A stretch of DNA of 54,517 nt from Streptomyces klenkii (GCF_003626645.1 NZ_RBAM01000025.1:1-54517); one strand, 5' to 3'; positions 1-8,946 are shown, numbered from the stretch's first letter. Notes: generated from the letters alone by a model not told the origin. Numbers and translations are program-made.

Positions 1-116
1 TCTTCGCGCGCATGAAGAACTGGAAGATCCTCCGTGACTGCCGGCTCAAGGGCGACGGCGTCTTCTGGGCCACCAGCGGCGTCGCCCACATGCACAACCT
101 CGCCCTCGCCGGCTGA
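1..116 (+). pseudogene. IS5-family transposase, C-terminal end (cut by window edge)
   Basis: The reading frame that enters at base 3 and stops at 114-116 encodes FARMKNWKILRDCRLKGDG followed by a segment ending HNLALAG. This is the usual last 35-40 residues of Streptomyces IS5-type DDE transposases (the arginine-rich region after the catalytic Glu). Only the tail is in the window, so whether the element is intact cannot be judged. The end of the minus-strand transposase at 52.7-53.4 kb is clearly related (MKNYKILRDCQQRGD). Confidence 0.75.
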
Positions 117-436
117 CCCGAGCCCAGAACTCCGCAACACCCACATCACCGCAGCACAGTTACGGAGTTACGAGAAGATCTCTAGGCGCAGAGGGAATGT
201 ACATGCATCACGGATGAACTCCGTTCTCAAATAGGACAGTTGAGGGAACTTTGGCGGGCTGCCCGAGAGGCGGCGGATGTGCGTCCTCGCGGGGGGGCTA
301 TGTGGATCACCTGCTCGGGAAACTCGCTTACCTGCTATATGTGGACATCATTGCCTTAGCGGGCAATTGGCAGGTGAAGTTTACAGAGGCCGCGCATGTT
401 GATAGATATGTGCAGAAATTTCGACCAAGGAGACTT

Positions 437-1042
437 GTGAACACGCGATTTGGTGTGGCTGCGAAGGTGTTTGCGGCCGCATTCTTCACCGCTGCGACTC
501 TTATTGCTCCGTCGGCTCAGGCGGACGAGGTGGAGCCGCCGGCCATCGAGCTTCCACCTGCCGTGTCCGACCTGGGCCTCAAGGGTGGCAACTCCATAGT
601 GGCAGGCAGCAGTCGGCTGACGGCCGCCTTCTTCCAGAACGGATTCTCGAAGAAGTGCCTTGAGGTGCGCGGCGACTCGAACGCCAATGGGGCTATCGCC
701 AACCAGTGGACGTGCAACCGGTCGGCGACCCAAGTCTGGGGGATCACCGAATACCGGGATCGATACGCCGGGTTCAACCTCTACAACGGAAACTCCGGTA
801 AGTGCCTGGAGATTCGAGGAGACTCCAAGGCCACTGGAGCGTTGGCGAACCAGTGGCAGTGCAATGACTCCGCCACTCAGGTCTGGAGGTTCCACCCGAG
901 TGGAGACGGAGGATACTACATCACGAACGCGAATTCTGGTAAGTGCCTGGAGATTCGGGGTGACAAGTGGATTGACGGTGCCACGGCCAATCAGTGGACG
1001 TGTAACGGCTCCGCGTCTCAGGTCTGGTACCTGTTCACCTGA
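437..1042 (+). CDS. Secreted ricin B-type (beta-trefoil) lectin domain protein
   Basis: I chose the GTG at 437 over the longer open frame from 251. It has an AAGGAG ribosome site six bases upstream and begins a classical signal peptide (MNTRFGVAAKVFAAAF, then a hydrophobic stretch ending SAQA). The mature part contains three tandem units, each with a core like GKCLEIRGDS, then ANQW and a Cys, ending Q-V-W. These are the repeat units and QxW motifs of ricin-B/CBM13 trefoils. The domain binds galactose- or xylose-type glycans outside the cell. At 201 residues the protein is a stand-alone lectin with no attached enzyme domain. A strong terminator follows directly, so it is probably monocistronic. 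Confidence 0.88.
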   Translation: MNTRFGVAAKVFAAAFFTAATLIAPSAQADEVEPPAIELPPAVSDLGLKGGNSIVAGSSRLTAAFFQNGFSKKCLEVRGDSNANGAIANQWTCNRSATQVWGITEYRDRYAGFNLYNGNSGKCLEIRGDSKATGALANQWQCNDSATQVWRFHPSGDGGYYITNANSGKCLEIRGDKWIDGATANQWTCNGSASQVWYLFT

Positions 1043-1061
1043 CCTGGATCGTTGACGGCAT

Positions 1062-1100
1062 GGCCCCTCCCTGGCTGTTCGGAACAGTCAGGGAGGGGCC
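1062..1100 (+). terminator. Intrinsic terminator after the lectin gene
   Basis: GGCCCCTCCCTG at 1062-1073 pairs perfectly with CAGGGAGGGGCC at 1089-1100. A further CTGTT/AACAG pairing inside is separated by one G-T position, around a short CGG loop. It starts 20 bases after the lectin stop codon. There is no long T run, which is usual in Streptomyces. Confidence 0.85.
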
Positions 1101-1371
1101 GTTGGGCTCGACCGCCTAACAGTAGTCCGTTAGCACTGTCGCACCTCGCCCGACGGGCGCTGGCGCCGAAAGCAGTGCGGACCCGGCCGGCACTGCCTGC
1201 CTCCCCAGCCCCCGCAGCCCTGGCGTGGGTCGTCTCAGACCGTCCCCATCGGGAACGTTCTAGAGGGTGTCCGGCGGATCGTGGGCGGGTGACAGGGGTG
1301 CCGCTGAGGGTCTGATTCAGGCGGTGAGGGATGCTATGACCTGAATCGGTACAGATGTAGGGAGGTCACAG

Positions 1372-1794
1372 GTGGCGACCCCGCCGTGGTGGGAGGAACT
1401 GGTCGGCGTCAGCGAGGTCCTGGCGAATGCTGACCGTGCCGAGGTTGAGGGCTGGCGAGGCCCTGCGGCGGACATCGTCGGGGAGGACGAGGATGACGTT
1501 CCGCCGCTGACGGTTCGGCTGGGAACTCTCGGGAGGGTCTTTGGCGAACGGTCGGCCGAGTTCACTCTGGAGCAGAGCCAGCGGGTACTCCAACTCTTGG
1601 AGCAGATTCAGGCGGAGGGCAGTGATGAGGACGGCACGGCTGTTGCTACCGGGTTCTTCGAGGCACTGCTGAACGCCTGGGACAAGGGGTTCGACCTCAG
1701 CTCTGTCTGGGCGGACACGGGCCCGAAGTCCCGTGCCTACTGCCGCGCCTGGAATGACTTCACGGGCGTCGAAACACCGGGCTGGATGCGCTGA
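1372..1794 (+). CDS. Hypothetical protein, 140 aa
   Basis: GTG start with a GGGAGG ribosome site 7-8 bases upstream. Codons are strongly C/G-ending, typical of a real gene here. The product is acidic (an EDEDD cluster near residue 40) and apparently soluble, with no signal peptide or membrane segment. Its central part (residues 60-95) looks helical (LEQSQRVLQLLEQIQ). Trp residues occur at positions 6 and 7, and the protein ends ETPGWMR. I do not recognise the family. Such small acidic actinobacterial proteins include immunity-type proteins, but nothing adjacent supports that: an IS5 remnant begins 13 bases downstream. Confidence 0.65.
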   Translation: MATPPWWEELVGVSEVLANADRAEVEGWRGPAADIVGEDEDDVPPLTVRLGTLGRVFGERSAEFTLEQSQRVLQLLEQIQAEGSDEDGTAVATGFFEALLNAWDKGFDLSSVWADTGPKSRAYCRAWNDFTGVETPGWMR

Positions 1795-1807
1795 GCTTGT
1801 CGGGCAG

Positions 1808-2452
1808 TCATGCTCGGAGCCAGAGCCGGATGGCTGCGACAGTGACGGTGCCGTGGAACACGTAGGCACGCTTGTCGTATCTCGTGGCCACGGCACGGAA
1901 GCCCTTGAGCTTATTTATGGTGCGTTCAACTTCATTCCGGCGTTTGTATGCGGCGCGGTCGAAGCTGGGCGGGCGGCCACCGGCCGAGCCGCGAGCCACG
2001 CGGTGGCGGGCCTGGTCCTTCTTCTCCGGGATGGCGTGGGGGATCTGGCGTCTCCGCAGGTAGGAGCGTATGCGGCGGGGCGAGTACGCCTTGTCCGCGC
2101 TGATCACGTCGGGCCGGGTGCGGGGGCGCCCGCCGCCTCGACGATGCACCCGAATCTGCTCGACGACGGCCTCGAAGACAGTGCCGTCGTGAGACTGGCC
2201 CGGCGTGACGAGCAGGGCCAGCGGGCGCAGCCTACCCTCGCAGGCGAGGTGGATCTTACTGGTCAGCCCGCCGCGCGAGCGCCCGAGCCCTTCGTCCGCA
2301 CGATGGTGGATTGGCACCCCTTTTGGCCCGCTGACGGGTGCCGCCTTGCGGGCGCCGGCGGCGTGCTGGTGAGCGCGGCAGGAGGTGGAATCCACGCCGG
2401 CCTGGCTCCAGTCCAGGCGCCCCTCGGCGTCCGCATCGGCCTGGACCGCTGA
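1808..2452 (-). pseudogene. IS5-family transposase, 5'-truncated
   Basis: Reading on the minus strand, the frame carries AVQADADAEGRLDWSQAGVD, then STSCRAHQHAAGA, LGRSRGGLTSKIHLACEG, ISADKAYSPRRIRSYLRR and NEVERTINKLKGFRAVATRYDKR. That is the DDE core (first Asp in DWSQAGVDST, second in ISADKAY, Glu in EVERTINKLK) of IS5-type transposases. The usual N-terminal half (about 100 residues with the HTH and DUF4096-like region) is absent. Upstream of about 2452 the sequence changes to something unrelated, so the element is a truncated remnant. It is closely related in layout to the remnant at 45.8-46.3 kb. Confidence 0.85.
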
Positions 2453-2668
2453 AAGTCATCCGCTCCGATCGCCTGCTGGCGGATGAGCCGTACGAGTTCG
2501 GCCGCCCGCGATCCGGCACGCTGTCACTGCGTATCGGGGCCCGCCGGCCAACTGCCAGGGAGCGCGGCGTGTGTGACCTACCAGAACCCGATGGCTCGAG
2601 GGGGCAACTCGTGTCTATTGGTGAAGATTTCAGGTGCCCGGGCAGACGAAACGAAATGTGTCCTGCGG

Positions 2669-2708
2669 GAATCGCCAAAAGGCCGGTGATGGCCCATTTG
2701 GGCGATTC
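2669..2708. other. Long hairpin in the 2453-2840 gap
   Basis: GAATCGCC at 2669-2676 pairs perfectly with GGCGATTC at 2701-2708. AAAAGGCC pairs nearly perfectly with GGCCCATTT inside, leaving a GGTGAT loop. The surrounding 390 bases hold no convincing gene and are richer in A/T than their neighbours. The hairpin lies about 130 bases upstream of the small membrane protein gene, so it is either a terminator of something lost or a 5' regulatory structure. Confidence 0.5.
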
Positions 2709-2840
2709 GGTTCGCATCGTGAGATCTCGTTAATGTCGCGCTTGGGCGCGTGCAGGGCACTCACAAGGCGGCGAAACCTGGATCCGAGGCCCTGCACGCG
2801 GTCAAACCATCAACCAGTCGAGAGTAAAAGGATCCTGTAA

Positions 2841-3116
2841 ATGACCTGTTCCCCCCGACGGCCGCGCGCCGGCCGTGCTGACCGTCCGGCGCGTGGTGGC
2901 TCCGACAGTAGCAACCCGCGCGCGACGAAACTCTCCCTTACCCGGCTGGGCAAGGCTGCCCTTGTAGTGTTTGTCTGCCTGCCTGTCCTCGGGGTTGTGC
3001 TGATCACCCAGGGGCAGCTCCACGTTCAGGTCCCGCCCGAGACGGTCTACGCGACCACCGCCGCCCTCCTGGGTGCGGCCAACGGTGGCTTACGCCGCGG
3101 CTATCGCAGGCAGTAG
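2841..3116 (+). CDS. Small single-pass membrane protein, 91 aa
   Basis: ATG start with AAAAGGA about nine bases upstream. The N-terminal 35 residues are Arg/Pro rich. Residues about 38-56 form one hydrophobic segment (KAALVVFVCLPVLGVVLI). The C-terminus is Arg-rich after an Ala/Gly stretch (ALLGAANGGLRRGYRRQ). The family is not recognised. A perfect palindromic terminator begins six bases after the stop, which supports a real transcription unit. Confidence 0.6.
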   Translation: MTCSPRRPRAGRADRPARGGSDSSNPRATKLSLTRLGKAALVVFVCLPVLGVVLITQGQLHVQVPPETVYATTAALLGAANGGLRRGYRRQ

Positions 3117-3121
3117 GCGTC

Positions 3122-3159
3122 AGAGGGGGTGTTCGCATGAATATGCGAACACCCCCTCT
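3122..3159 (+). terminator. Perfect palindromic terminator
   Basis: A 17-base arm (AGAGGGGGTGTTCGCAT, 3122-3138) is matched perfectly by 3143-3159 across a four-base GAAT loop. It sits directly after the 91-aa membrane protein gene and is followed by TTCCTCT, a weak pyrimidine tail. Confidence 0.88.
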
Positions 3160-3311
3160 TCCTCTGCCTTGCAGCGCAACGCGACGAAATGCGATTCCGC
3201 GAATCATCCGGCATTGACGCGACAAAATCCCGGCCTGATCCGTGGGAACTCGGGTGAAGTCGCGACGCAACAACCCGAACTGAACCCTTTTCGTGACAGG
3301 ACCCCAAAGCC

Positions 3312-4787
3312 GTGAACCCCGTTTGCGAGCACTGCGGAAGCCCTCTGCCCAGCACCGGTGAACCGAAGGTAGGGCGACCTCAGAAGTACTGCAGCACCGC
3401 CTGCCGTCAAGCCGCCCACCGCCAGCGGAGAAACACCACCCCGCCGGCCCCCGCCGACCTTCAGGCAGCCGACACTCACTGCCGCCCCACCGACACCCCA
3501 CAAGAGCCGGCTGCCCCACCGGCCCTGCGTCCCCCACCCCCCGCCCGACGCCCACAGGCCACCGGCGAAGCCGACGAAGCACTCGCGGAGATCACCCGCG
3601 ACATCCAGGAAGAGCTACGCGCCCTCCAACGCAGCCTGCCCACCGCTGACCCCACCGACCTCCTGCGCCTCGCGACCCGGATACGTACCCAGCTCGACGG
3701 CCTGACCGCGGCCCTGGTCGGCCGCGCCCGCCACCGCCGCACCACCTGGAACCGCATCGGCCACATCCTCGGCATCAGCGAAGACACCGCCCGCCACCGC
3801 TACACCGACCACTACATCCTGCGCCGCCTGAGCGAACTCACCCGCATGAGCTCCCCACCCGCCACCCTCAAGGACCTCTACACCGCCCCCGCCCCCCGCC
3901 ACCAGCCCAGTCCTGTACCCGTCCCGCCCCTCGGCAGCATTCACGCCCGCCCTCGACCCGCCTTCAACAGACTCGCCCCCGTCCTATCCATGCTCGCCCG
4001 CACGTCCCAGAAGCCCATGAAAGAACTCAGCGAACGCACCCGCTGCTCCGCCTCCTACCTCTCCCGCATCCTCAACGGAGAGCGCATCCCCACCTGGGAA
4101 CTCACCGAACGCTTCGCCCGTGCCTGCGGCGCCGACCCCGCCGTCCTGCGGAGCGTGTGGGAGACCGAACGCCTGCGCAGCAACAGCCCCCTCCTCGAAA
4201 CCGAAGACGACGACGAGGGAGACGACGAGGATCCCCACCGAGCCGGCGCCCGTCTGTTGAGAGCGCTACGGACCCTGCACGTGAGAGCCGGACAGCCCAC
4301 CGCGTACGACATCGCCACCGCCGGCAAGCACCAGCTCACCGTCACCCTGATCACCGCCGTACTCGAGGGCATCCGATTCCCCGGCTGGCGCGATCTCGTC
4401 AGCCTCCTGAACGTCCTGGGCGGCGACATCAGCTACTTCCAGCCCCTCTGGGAAGCCGCCGTCAGACCCGCAACACCCCCCACCGAGACCACCCCAGCCG
4501 CGCCATCACCTCACCCCGAGCCCAGCTCGCCCCCGCAAGATCCATCGTGCGGCCATCCCATCGTGTCCCCCGACGCATCCGGCAGCAGCAGCACACGGGG
4601 GCAACAAGCCCCTCCCGCCTTCAACTCAGCCGGCTTGTGCGAGGTCATCAGCTCCTACCGCGAGGCCCTGGCCGACCAAGCGGCCTTGCTCGAATCCCAG
4701 CGGGAACGCCTCTTTCACCGTATCGCCCAGCGACGCATCAGCGGAAACCGCATCCCTCGCGGCCTGGGTGTGTTCGCCAACCCGTAG
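3312..4787 (+). CDS. Zinc-ribbon and helix-turn-helix regulator, 491 aa
   Basis: Starts with GTG. Residues 1-35 carry a CxxC...C...C zinc ribbon of the type CEHCGSPL...KYCSTACRQAAHRQRR. A helical segment near residue 140 contains a HTH-like stretch (TTWNRIGHILGISEDTARHR). Residues about 225-290 form a clear XRE-type HTH (MKELSERTRCSASYLSRIL...WELTERFARACGAD). Residues about 310-385 repeat a similar HTH-like fold (YDIATAGKHQLTVTLITAVL). An acidic linker (ETEDDDEGDDED) separates the two. The likely role is a DNA-binding regulator with three recognition units, intracellular. The C-terminal 100 residues are Pro/Ser rich, then helical. It stands alone, followed by a hairpin and a broken methyltransferase gene. 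Confidence 0.75.
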   Translation: MNPVCEHCGSPLPSTGEPKVGRPQKYCSTACRQAAHRQRRNTTPPAPADLQAADTHCRPTDTPQEPAAPPALRPPPPARRPQATGEADEALAEITRDIQEELRALQRSLPTADPTDLLRLATRIRTQLDGLTAALVGRARHRRTTWNRIGHILGISEDTARHRYTDHYILRRLSELTRMSSPPATLKDLYTAPAPRHQPSPVPVPPLGSIHARPRPAFNRLAPVLSMLARTSQKPMKELSERTRCSASYLSRILNGERIPTWELTERFARACGADPAVLRSVWETERLRSNSPLLETEDDDEGDDEDPHRAGARLLRALRTLHVRAGQPTAYDIATAGKHQLTVTLITAVLEGIRFPGWRDLVSLLNVLGGDISYFQPLWEAAVRPATPPTETTPAAPSPHPEPSSPPQDPSCGHPIVSPDASGSSSTRGQQAPPAFNSAGLCEVISSYREALADQAALLESQRERLFHRIAQRRISGNRIPRGLGVFANP

Positions 4788-4874
4788 TACTGCCAGATCA
4801 ACGCGCCCCGCCAAGGCCTCATGGCTCTTGCCCGGGACACTGCCGCTTCTCATGATCAAGGGGATTTGCCGCAC

Positions 4875-4912
4875 GCGTCGAGCCTCCCGTGGGGAGCCGG
4901 GAGGTGCGACGC
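4875..4912 (+). terminator. Hairpin downstream of the HTH gene
   Basis: GCGTCG...CCTCCCG pairs with CGGGAGG...GCGACGC around a TGGGGAGC loop, about 90 bases past the stop at 4787. It is the likely terminator of the HTH gene, and it immediately precedes the broken methyltransferase. Confidence 0.6.
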
Positions 4913-4931
4913 GACCCCACCTCGAGGGACT

Positions 4932-5613
4932 ATGAAGGTCCTGGAGATCGGCGCTGGCGCCGGCTGCAACGCATCCCTGATCACCGCCATCACCGGCGCT
5001 GAGGTCGTCACCATCGACGTCACCGAGGCCATCGTCACCGAAGCCGCCAGGGCCGCCGATCGGGCCGGGGAGAAGAACGTCACCGCACTGACCGCCGACG
5101 GCTACTTCGGGCACCTGGTCAAGGGTCCCTACGACCAGATCGTGGTCACCTGTTGGCGTCACCGGCATCTCCCCGCACTGGCTCGACCAGCTCGCCGACG
5201 ACGGGCACATCGTCGTCCCCGTCGCGCACGGCGGCTTCCACCCCACCCTGTCCGTCACCCGCGGTGGCGTCCGCCTGCTCGGCCGCGGGGTGATGTCGAG
5301 CGACTTCATGTCAGTGGCCGGTCCCCTATACGCGTGGCAGGACGGGCAGACCCCGGCCCTGACCGAACCGTTGGAGCCTCAGCCGCTGACCACGGGGGAG
5401 AACACCGGCCTCGTCCTGGACGGTGACGCCTACTGCGACCTGTGGTTCCACCTCGACACCCGAACCGGCCGCACCACCCGTGCCTACATCGACGGCCTTG
5501 ATGCCGCCCAGGGCATGGCCTGCCTGCACGAGCCCGACCACGGTACTGCCTGGATCCGGCGGACCGGCTACCTGCATCATGTCGGCGACCAGGGTGTCGC
5601 CCCGACGACGTGA
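4932..5613 (+). pseudogene. Protein-L-isoaspartate O-methyltransferase-like gene, frameshifted
   Basis: The first frame gives MKVLEIGAGAGCNASLITA, then VVTIDVTEAIV and TADGYFGHLVKGPYDQIVVT, which is the SAM-binding Rossmann core of PCMT enzymes (VLEIGAGAG is motif I). At 5151-5154 an extra T in CTGTTGGC shifts the frame. Removing it restores VTCGVTGISPHWLDQLADDG, then IVVPVAHGGFHPTLSVTRGG and a 110-residue C-terminal extension ending at 5613. The N-terminal 70 or so residues of a normal PCMT are missing, so the gene is 5'-truncated as well as shifted. A second, diverged copy of the same region lies at 28.77-29.04 kb. No partner peptide gene is visible. Confidence 0.75.
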
Positions 5614-5872
5614 CCGGCTGGACGGGCGAGCAGCTGGATTAGGGCGCGGCTTTGATCACGGAGTTCGGCCGGGACGGGGCTGGCGGCCGGGCGCTCTACG
5701 AACCGCGCCTGGGCGACTGCAGCCATTTCGACTGGTCCAGCGACACCCTCTGCTCCCGCCCGCCGTGCTCCCACACCGGCCGTGGAGCTGCCTGTCCAGG
5801 CGTCCTGTCAGCCGTTCGAGTGAAGAACTTGCGTACCCCCTATCGGTGGTACCCGTCAGCTTCACGGTCTCG

Positions 5873-6055
5873 ATGCTCCCGAAGAAGGGTGGCAGCGGGA
5901 CAGAGATCAAGCTGGTGATCCCGAACGAGGACATCTCCGTACAGAAGGAGACCGCTTTGAAGAAGAATCTGAAGTCGAAGCTCAACGACGGACTGAAGGC
6001 GAACGGCTGCGCGACCGCGTCCTGGACGGGCCCCGGTCCTGGCCTGCGCCGGTAG
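5873..6055 (+). other. Possible C-terminal gene fragment, 60 codons
   Basis: An in-frame ATG at 5873 opens 60 codons reading MLPKKGGSGTEIKLVIPNED, then a Lys-rich stretch (KKNLKSKLNDGLKANG). The Lys/Ile/Asn content is unlike the shadow frames around it, suggesting genuine coding sequence, but no ribosome site is seen and I recognise no family. The 230 bases between the methyltransferase stop and here (5614-5872) hold no gene I can support. Confidence 0.25.
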
Positions 6056-6128
6056 TCTCCGTGGCGCGCTTTGATGGCTGCGCTGGCGCCTCGCTCCGGC
6101 TCAGGTCACTGGATTGCGGTGGCTCTGG

Positions 6129-7067
6129 TCACCATGCGTTGATGACCGGCGCGTCGGGTTCGTGCTGCCGCCAGGCCTCGTTGAGGCGCGCGAGCCGGTC
6201 CGCGGCGGCGATGCCGCGCAGGGACGCGACCTTGCCGTCGCTGACTTCGAACGCCACGGCGCCCACGACCCGGTCGTCGACCACGGCGACGACGGCCGGG
6301 GAGCCGTTGACCAGCGCGATGTGGAACGCAGGGGAGCCGCCGGCCAGCCGCCGCTTCGCCGGAGTGGGCTTGAAGCCGGCCCGCACGTAGGAGGCGACAC
6401 GCTCGCGCGTCTTGTACCGCAGCAGCCGCCTGGCCAGTCCGGCACCGTCCGAGACCGCGATCACGTCGGCGGTGAGCATCGCCACCAGCCGTTCGGTGCG
6501 CCCCGACACAGCGGCGTCGAGGAACTCCTCGACGATCCGGCGCGCGGACGCGGGGTCCACCTCGCCGCCGCCGCGGCGCTCGGCGGCGACCCGGCGTCGG
6601 GCCCGGTGGACATGCTGCTGGCTCGCGGACTCGGTGATGCCGAGGATCCCGGCGATCTCGGCGTGCGGGTAGGAGAAGGCCTCGCGCAGGACGTAAGCGG
6701 CCCGCTCGACCGGCGAGAGGCGCTCCATGAGGGTCAGTACGGCCAAGGACACCGACTCGCGCTGCTCGAAAGTATCGGCAGGGCCGAGCATGGGGTCGCC
6801 CTCGAGGAGCGGCTCGGGTAGCCAGTCTCCGGCAGCGCGCTCATGGCGCGCCTGCGCCGAGCGGAGCCGGTCGAGGCAGAGATTGGTGACGACCTTGGTC
6901 AGCCAGGCCTCCGGCACCTCAATACGTTCCCGGTCCGCGGTCTGCCAGCGCAAGAACGCGTCTTGCACGGCGTCCTCGGCGTCGGCCGCCGAGCCGAGCA
7001 GACGGTACGCGAGCGAGGCCAGCCGGCTTCGGCTGGCCTCGAACCGATCGATGGCTGCGCTGTCCAT
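6129..7067 (-). CDS. ECF sigma factor, SigJ/ECF41-like with SnoaL-like tail
   Basis: Residues 1-70 are sigma-70 region 2 (FEASRSRLASLAYRLLGSAA, then DAEDAVQDAFLRWQ). Residues 105-165 are region 4 (LSPVERAAYVLREAFSYPHA, EIAGILG, SASQQHVHRARRR). Residues 185-310 form a SnoaL/NTF2-like C-terminal domain with FHIALVNGSPAVVAV and KVASLRGIAAADRLAR. This arrangement is that of ECF41/SigJ-type factors, in which the C-terminal domain controls core-polymerase binding instead of a separate anti-sigma factor. It sits 10 bases downstream of a FAD oxidoreductase gene on the same strand, the usual partner class for ECF41 factors. Start: ATG at 7067. Confidence 0.9.
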   Translation of the reverse strand: MDSAAIDRFEASRSRLASLAYRLLGSAADAEDAVQDAFLRWQTADRERIEVPEAWLTKVVTNLCLDRLRSAQARHERAAGDWLPEPLLEGDPMLGPADTFEQRESVSLAVLTLMERLSPVERAAYVLREAFSYPHAEIAGILGITESASQQHVHRARRRVAAERRGGGEVDPASARRIVEEFLDAAVSGRTERLVAMLTADVIAVSDGAGLARRLLRYKTRERVASYVRAGFKPTPAKRRLAGGSPAFHIALVNGSPAVVAVVDDRVVGAVAFEVSDGKVASLRGIAAADRLARLNEAWRQHEPDAPVINAW

Positions 7068-7077
7068 GCGGAGCAGC

Positions 7078-8268
7078 CTATGCGGCGATCTTCACGCCGG
7101 CCTGGTCGGGCGTGGTGGCCAGGCGGTGCTTGCGCTTCGGCATGCCGAAGGTCGGGTGGGCGATGCTCCACCCGGCTCCCTTGAGTACGCCCGACTTGAG
7201 CCGCGCGGCGGTCCGGCCGCCCAGGTACCAGGACTTCGACTGGACGTCCCCGTCCACCATCTGGAAGATCGCGTCTCGCCGCCCGAGGCTGATGTGGTTG
7301 CCGTAGTACTTCAGGCCGGTGGTCGGGACCTTGCCGCCCGTCAGGCGCGCGATGATCGCGGCGGTCGCCTGCATGTTGGTGAAGCCGGCTGAGGCGCAGG
7401 ACATCGGCAGCGGCCGGCCGTTCTCGCCGATCGCGTAGGCGCAGTCACCGGCGGCGTACACGTCCGGGTGTGAGACGGAGCGCATGGTGCGGTCGACGAC
7501 GATCTGGCCGGTCTCGGCGACCTCCAGGCCGCTGGCGGCCGCGATGGGGTGCACGGCGAACCCGGCCGACCACACGGTCACGTCGGCAGGGACGGACCTG
7601 CCGTCGGCGGCGATCGCCTGTGTCGGCTCGACAGCTTCGATGCCGGTGTGCTCGTGGATGGTGATGCCGAGCCGGTCGAAGGCCTGGCGCAGGTGATGGC
7701 GGGCCTTCGGGGAGAGCCAGGCGCCCAGCTCGCCACGGGCAGCGAGCGCGACCGAGAGGTCGGGCCGGGACTCGGCGAACTCGGTGGCGGCCTCGATGCC
7801 GGTCAGCCCCTCACCGACGACCAGCACGGTGCCGCCCTCGCCCAGGCCGGCCAGGCGCTCGCGCAGATGCAGCGCCGAGGACAGTCCGGTCACATCGAAG
7901 GCATACTCGGCCACGCCGGGGACACCATGATGGGCTACGGAGCTGCCGAGCGCGTAGAGAAGCGTGTCGTAGGCGAGCTCACCGTTGCCGTCCTCGCCGG
8001 TCACGGCGACGGTCCTGCGCTCGGGGTCGACGCCGGTGACGCGCGCCAGGCGCAGGTGCACCCCGGTGCCCGCGAATACGTCGGCGAGCCTGCGGAACGC
8101 AAAGTCCTGGCCGACCGCGAGCTGGTGGAGCCGCATCCGCTCAACAAAGTCGGGCACGGCGTTGACGACGGTGATCTCGGTGTCGGCGGAGGAAAGCCGG
8201 CGGGCCAGGTTACCGGCGGCGAAAGCCCCGGCGTATCCGGCGCCGAGTACGACGATGCGGTGCTTCAT
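7078..8268 (-). CDS. NAD(P)/FAD-dependent oxidoreductase (NDH-2-like)
   Basis: I start at the ATG at 8268 (GGAG about eight bases upstream), 28 codons inside the longest frame, because the conserved family start MKHRIVVLGAGYAGAFAAGN lies there. This carries the FAD-binding GxGxxG fingerprint. A second dinucleotide site is seen near residue 150 (GGTVLVVGEGLTGIEAA), and the FAD-contacting DVYAAGDCAYAIGENG near residue 280. The C-terminus (LKYYGNHISLGRRDAIFQMV) matches type II NADH dehydrogenase-like proteins paired with SigJ-type sigma factors. About 397 residues, normal for the family. It is probably co-transcribed with the sigma gene and may be part of that sigma factor's own regulon. A TGTCAGC...CGTC element upstream resembles ECF41 promoter sequences, but the spacing (11 bases) looks too short. 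Confidence 0.88.
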   Translation of the reverse strand: MKHRIVVLGAGYAGAFAAGNLARRLSSADTEITVVNAVPDFVERMRLHQLAVGQDFAFRRLADVFAGTGVHLRLARVTGVDPERRTVAVTGEDGNGELAYDTLLYALGSSVAHHGVPGVAEYAFDVTGLSSALHLRERLAGLGEGGTVLVVGEGLTGIEAATEFAESRPDLSVALAARGELGAWLSPKARHHLRQAFDRLGITIHEHTGIEAVEPTQAIAADGRSVPADVTVWSAGFAVHPIAAASGLEVAETGQIVVDRTMRSVSHPDVYAAGDCAYAIGENGRPLPMSCASAGFTNMQATAAIIARLTGGKVPTTGLKYYGNHISLGRRDAIFQMVDGDVQSKSWYLGGRTAARLKSGVLKGAGWSIAHPTFGMPKRKHRLATTPDQAGVKIAA

Positions 8269-8382
8269 AGCGTGGCTCCTGTCTCGTTCGCGTGCCCCTT
8301 GAACGAGACGGCGCCCCGATTGCTGACAGGAGTCGACTGTGACGTGGGTCACTTAACGGTTAGCGGCGTTGCGGCTGCGACG

Positions 8383-8946
8383 TCACGCGGGGGCGGGCTG
8401 TGGTACTTCGAGGGCGTCGGCTACCTTGCGGGCCATCGCGGCCATCGCCGGCGGGAGGTAGCCGTCGAGGGCGTCGACGTCGTCGCAGAGCTTGGCGCGC
8501 AGCCCGTGCAGGCACGCCTCGGTGAACAACTGCTGCGGGTCGTCCTCGGGCTTCAGCGCGCCCCTGGCATGCTGCTGGCCCCACGCATACCCCAGGCGCC
8601 CTTCGCGGTCTTCGGCTCCGGGAGCGGGGTCGCCCAGCATCCCGGCGAGTTCCTGCCGGTCCGACTCCCGTGGCCCGGCTGCCCGGGTGCGCTGCTGCCT
8701 GGTCTGCAGGTACGAATCCAGGGTGCCCAGGGGCATGCCGGTGCGCTGGCAGTACGCGGCAATCAGCATGGAGGCCATGTTCATCGTGTCGGCCGTGTCC
8801 GTGGCCCGGTACAGAGTCATCCGTTTCCACGCGCGTGCCTGGTCAGGCTCGGAGTAGCGCAGCACCTCCTGGCAGCTCATGACCGCCTCGGAGACGAGCT
8901 GGTGGACCGCGCGGCGCAGCGGCTCGGGCATCGGGGTGTCGTCCAT
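8383..8946 (-). CDS. Hypothetical protein, 187 aa
   Basis: Begins MDDTPMPEPLRRAVHQLVSE; ATG at 8946 or possibly 8931. Mainly helical and acidic, with no signal peptide or membrane helix. Residues 35-75 include an Arg/Trp helix and TADTMNMASMLIAAYCQRTG. The C-terminus is Pro/Ala. Codon use is typical of the neighbours. The family is not recognised, and it is not obviously linked to the adjacent sigma-factor operon (115 bases from the oxidoreductase start, same strand). Confidence 0.6.
   Translation of the reverse strand: MDDTPMPEPLRRAVHQLVSEAVMSCQEVLRYSEPDQARAWKRMTLYRATDTADTMNMASMLIAAYCQRTGMPLGTLDSYLQTRQQRTRAAGPRESDRQELAGMLGDPAPGAEDREGRLGYAWGQQHARGALKPEDDPQQLFTEACLHGLRAKLCDDVDALDGYLPPAMAAMARKVADALEVPQPAPA

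Noticed and set aside
1733..2452. 239-residue plus-strand gene
   Set aside because: It is the antisense of the IS5-type transposase at 1808-2452, which has the correct catalytic motifs.
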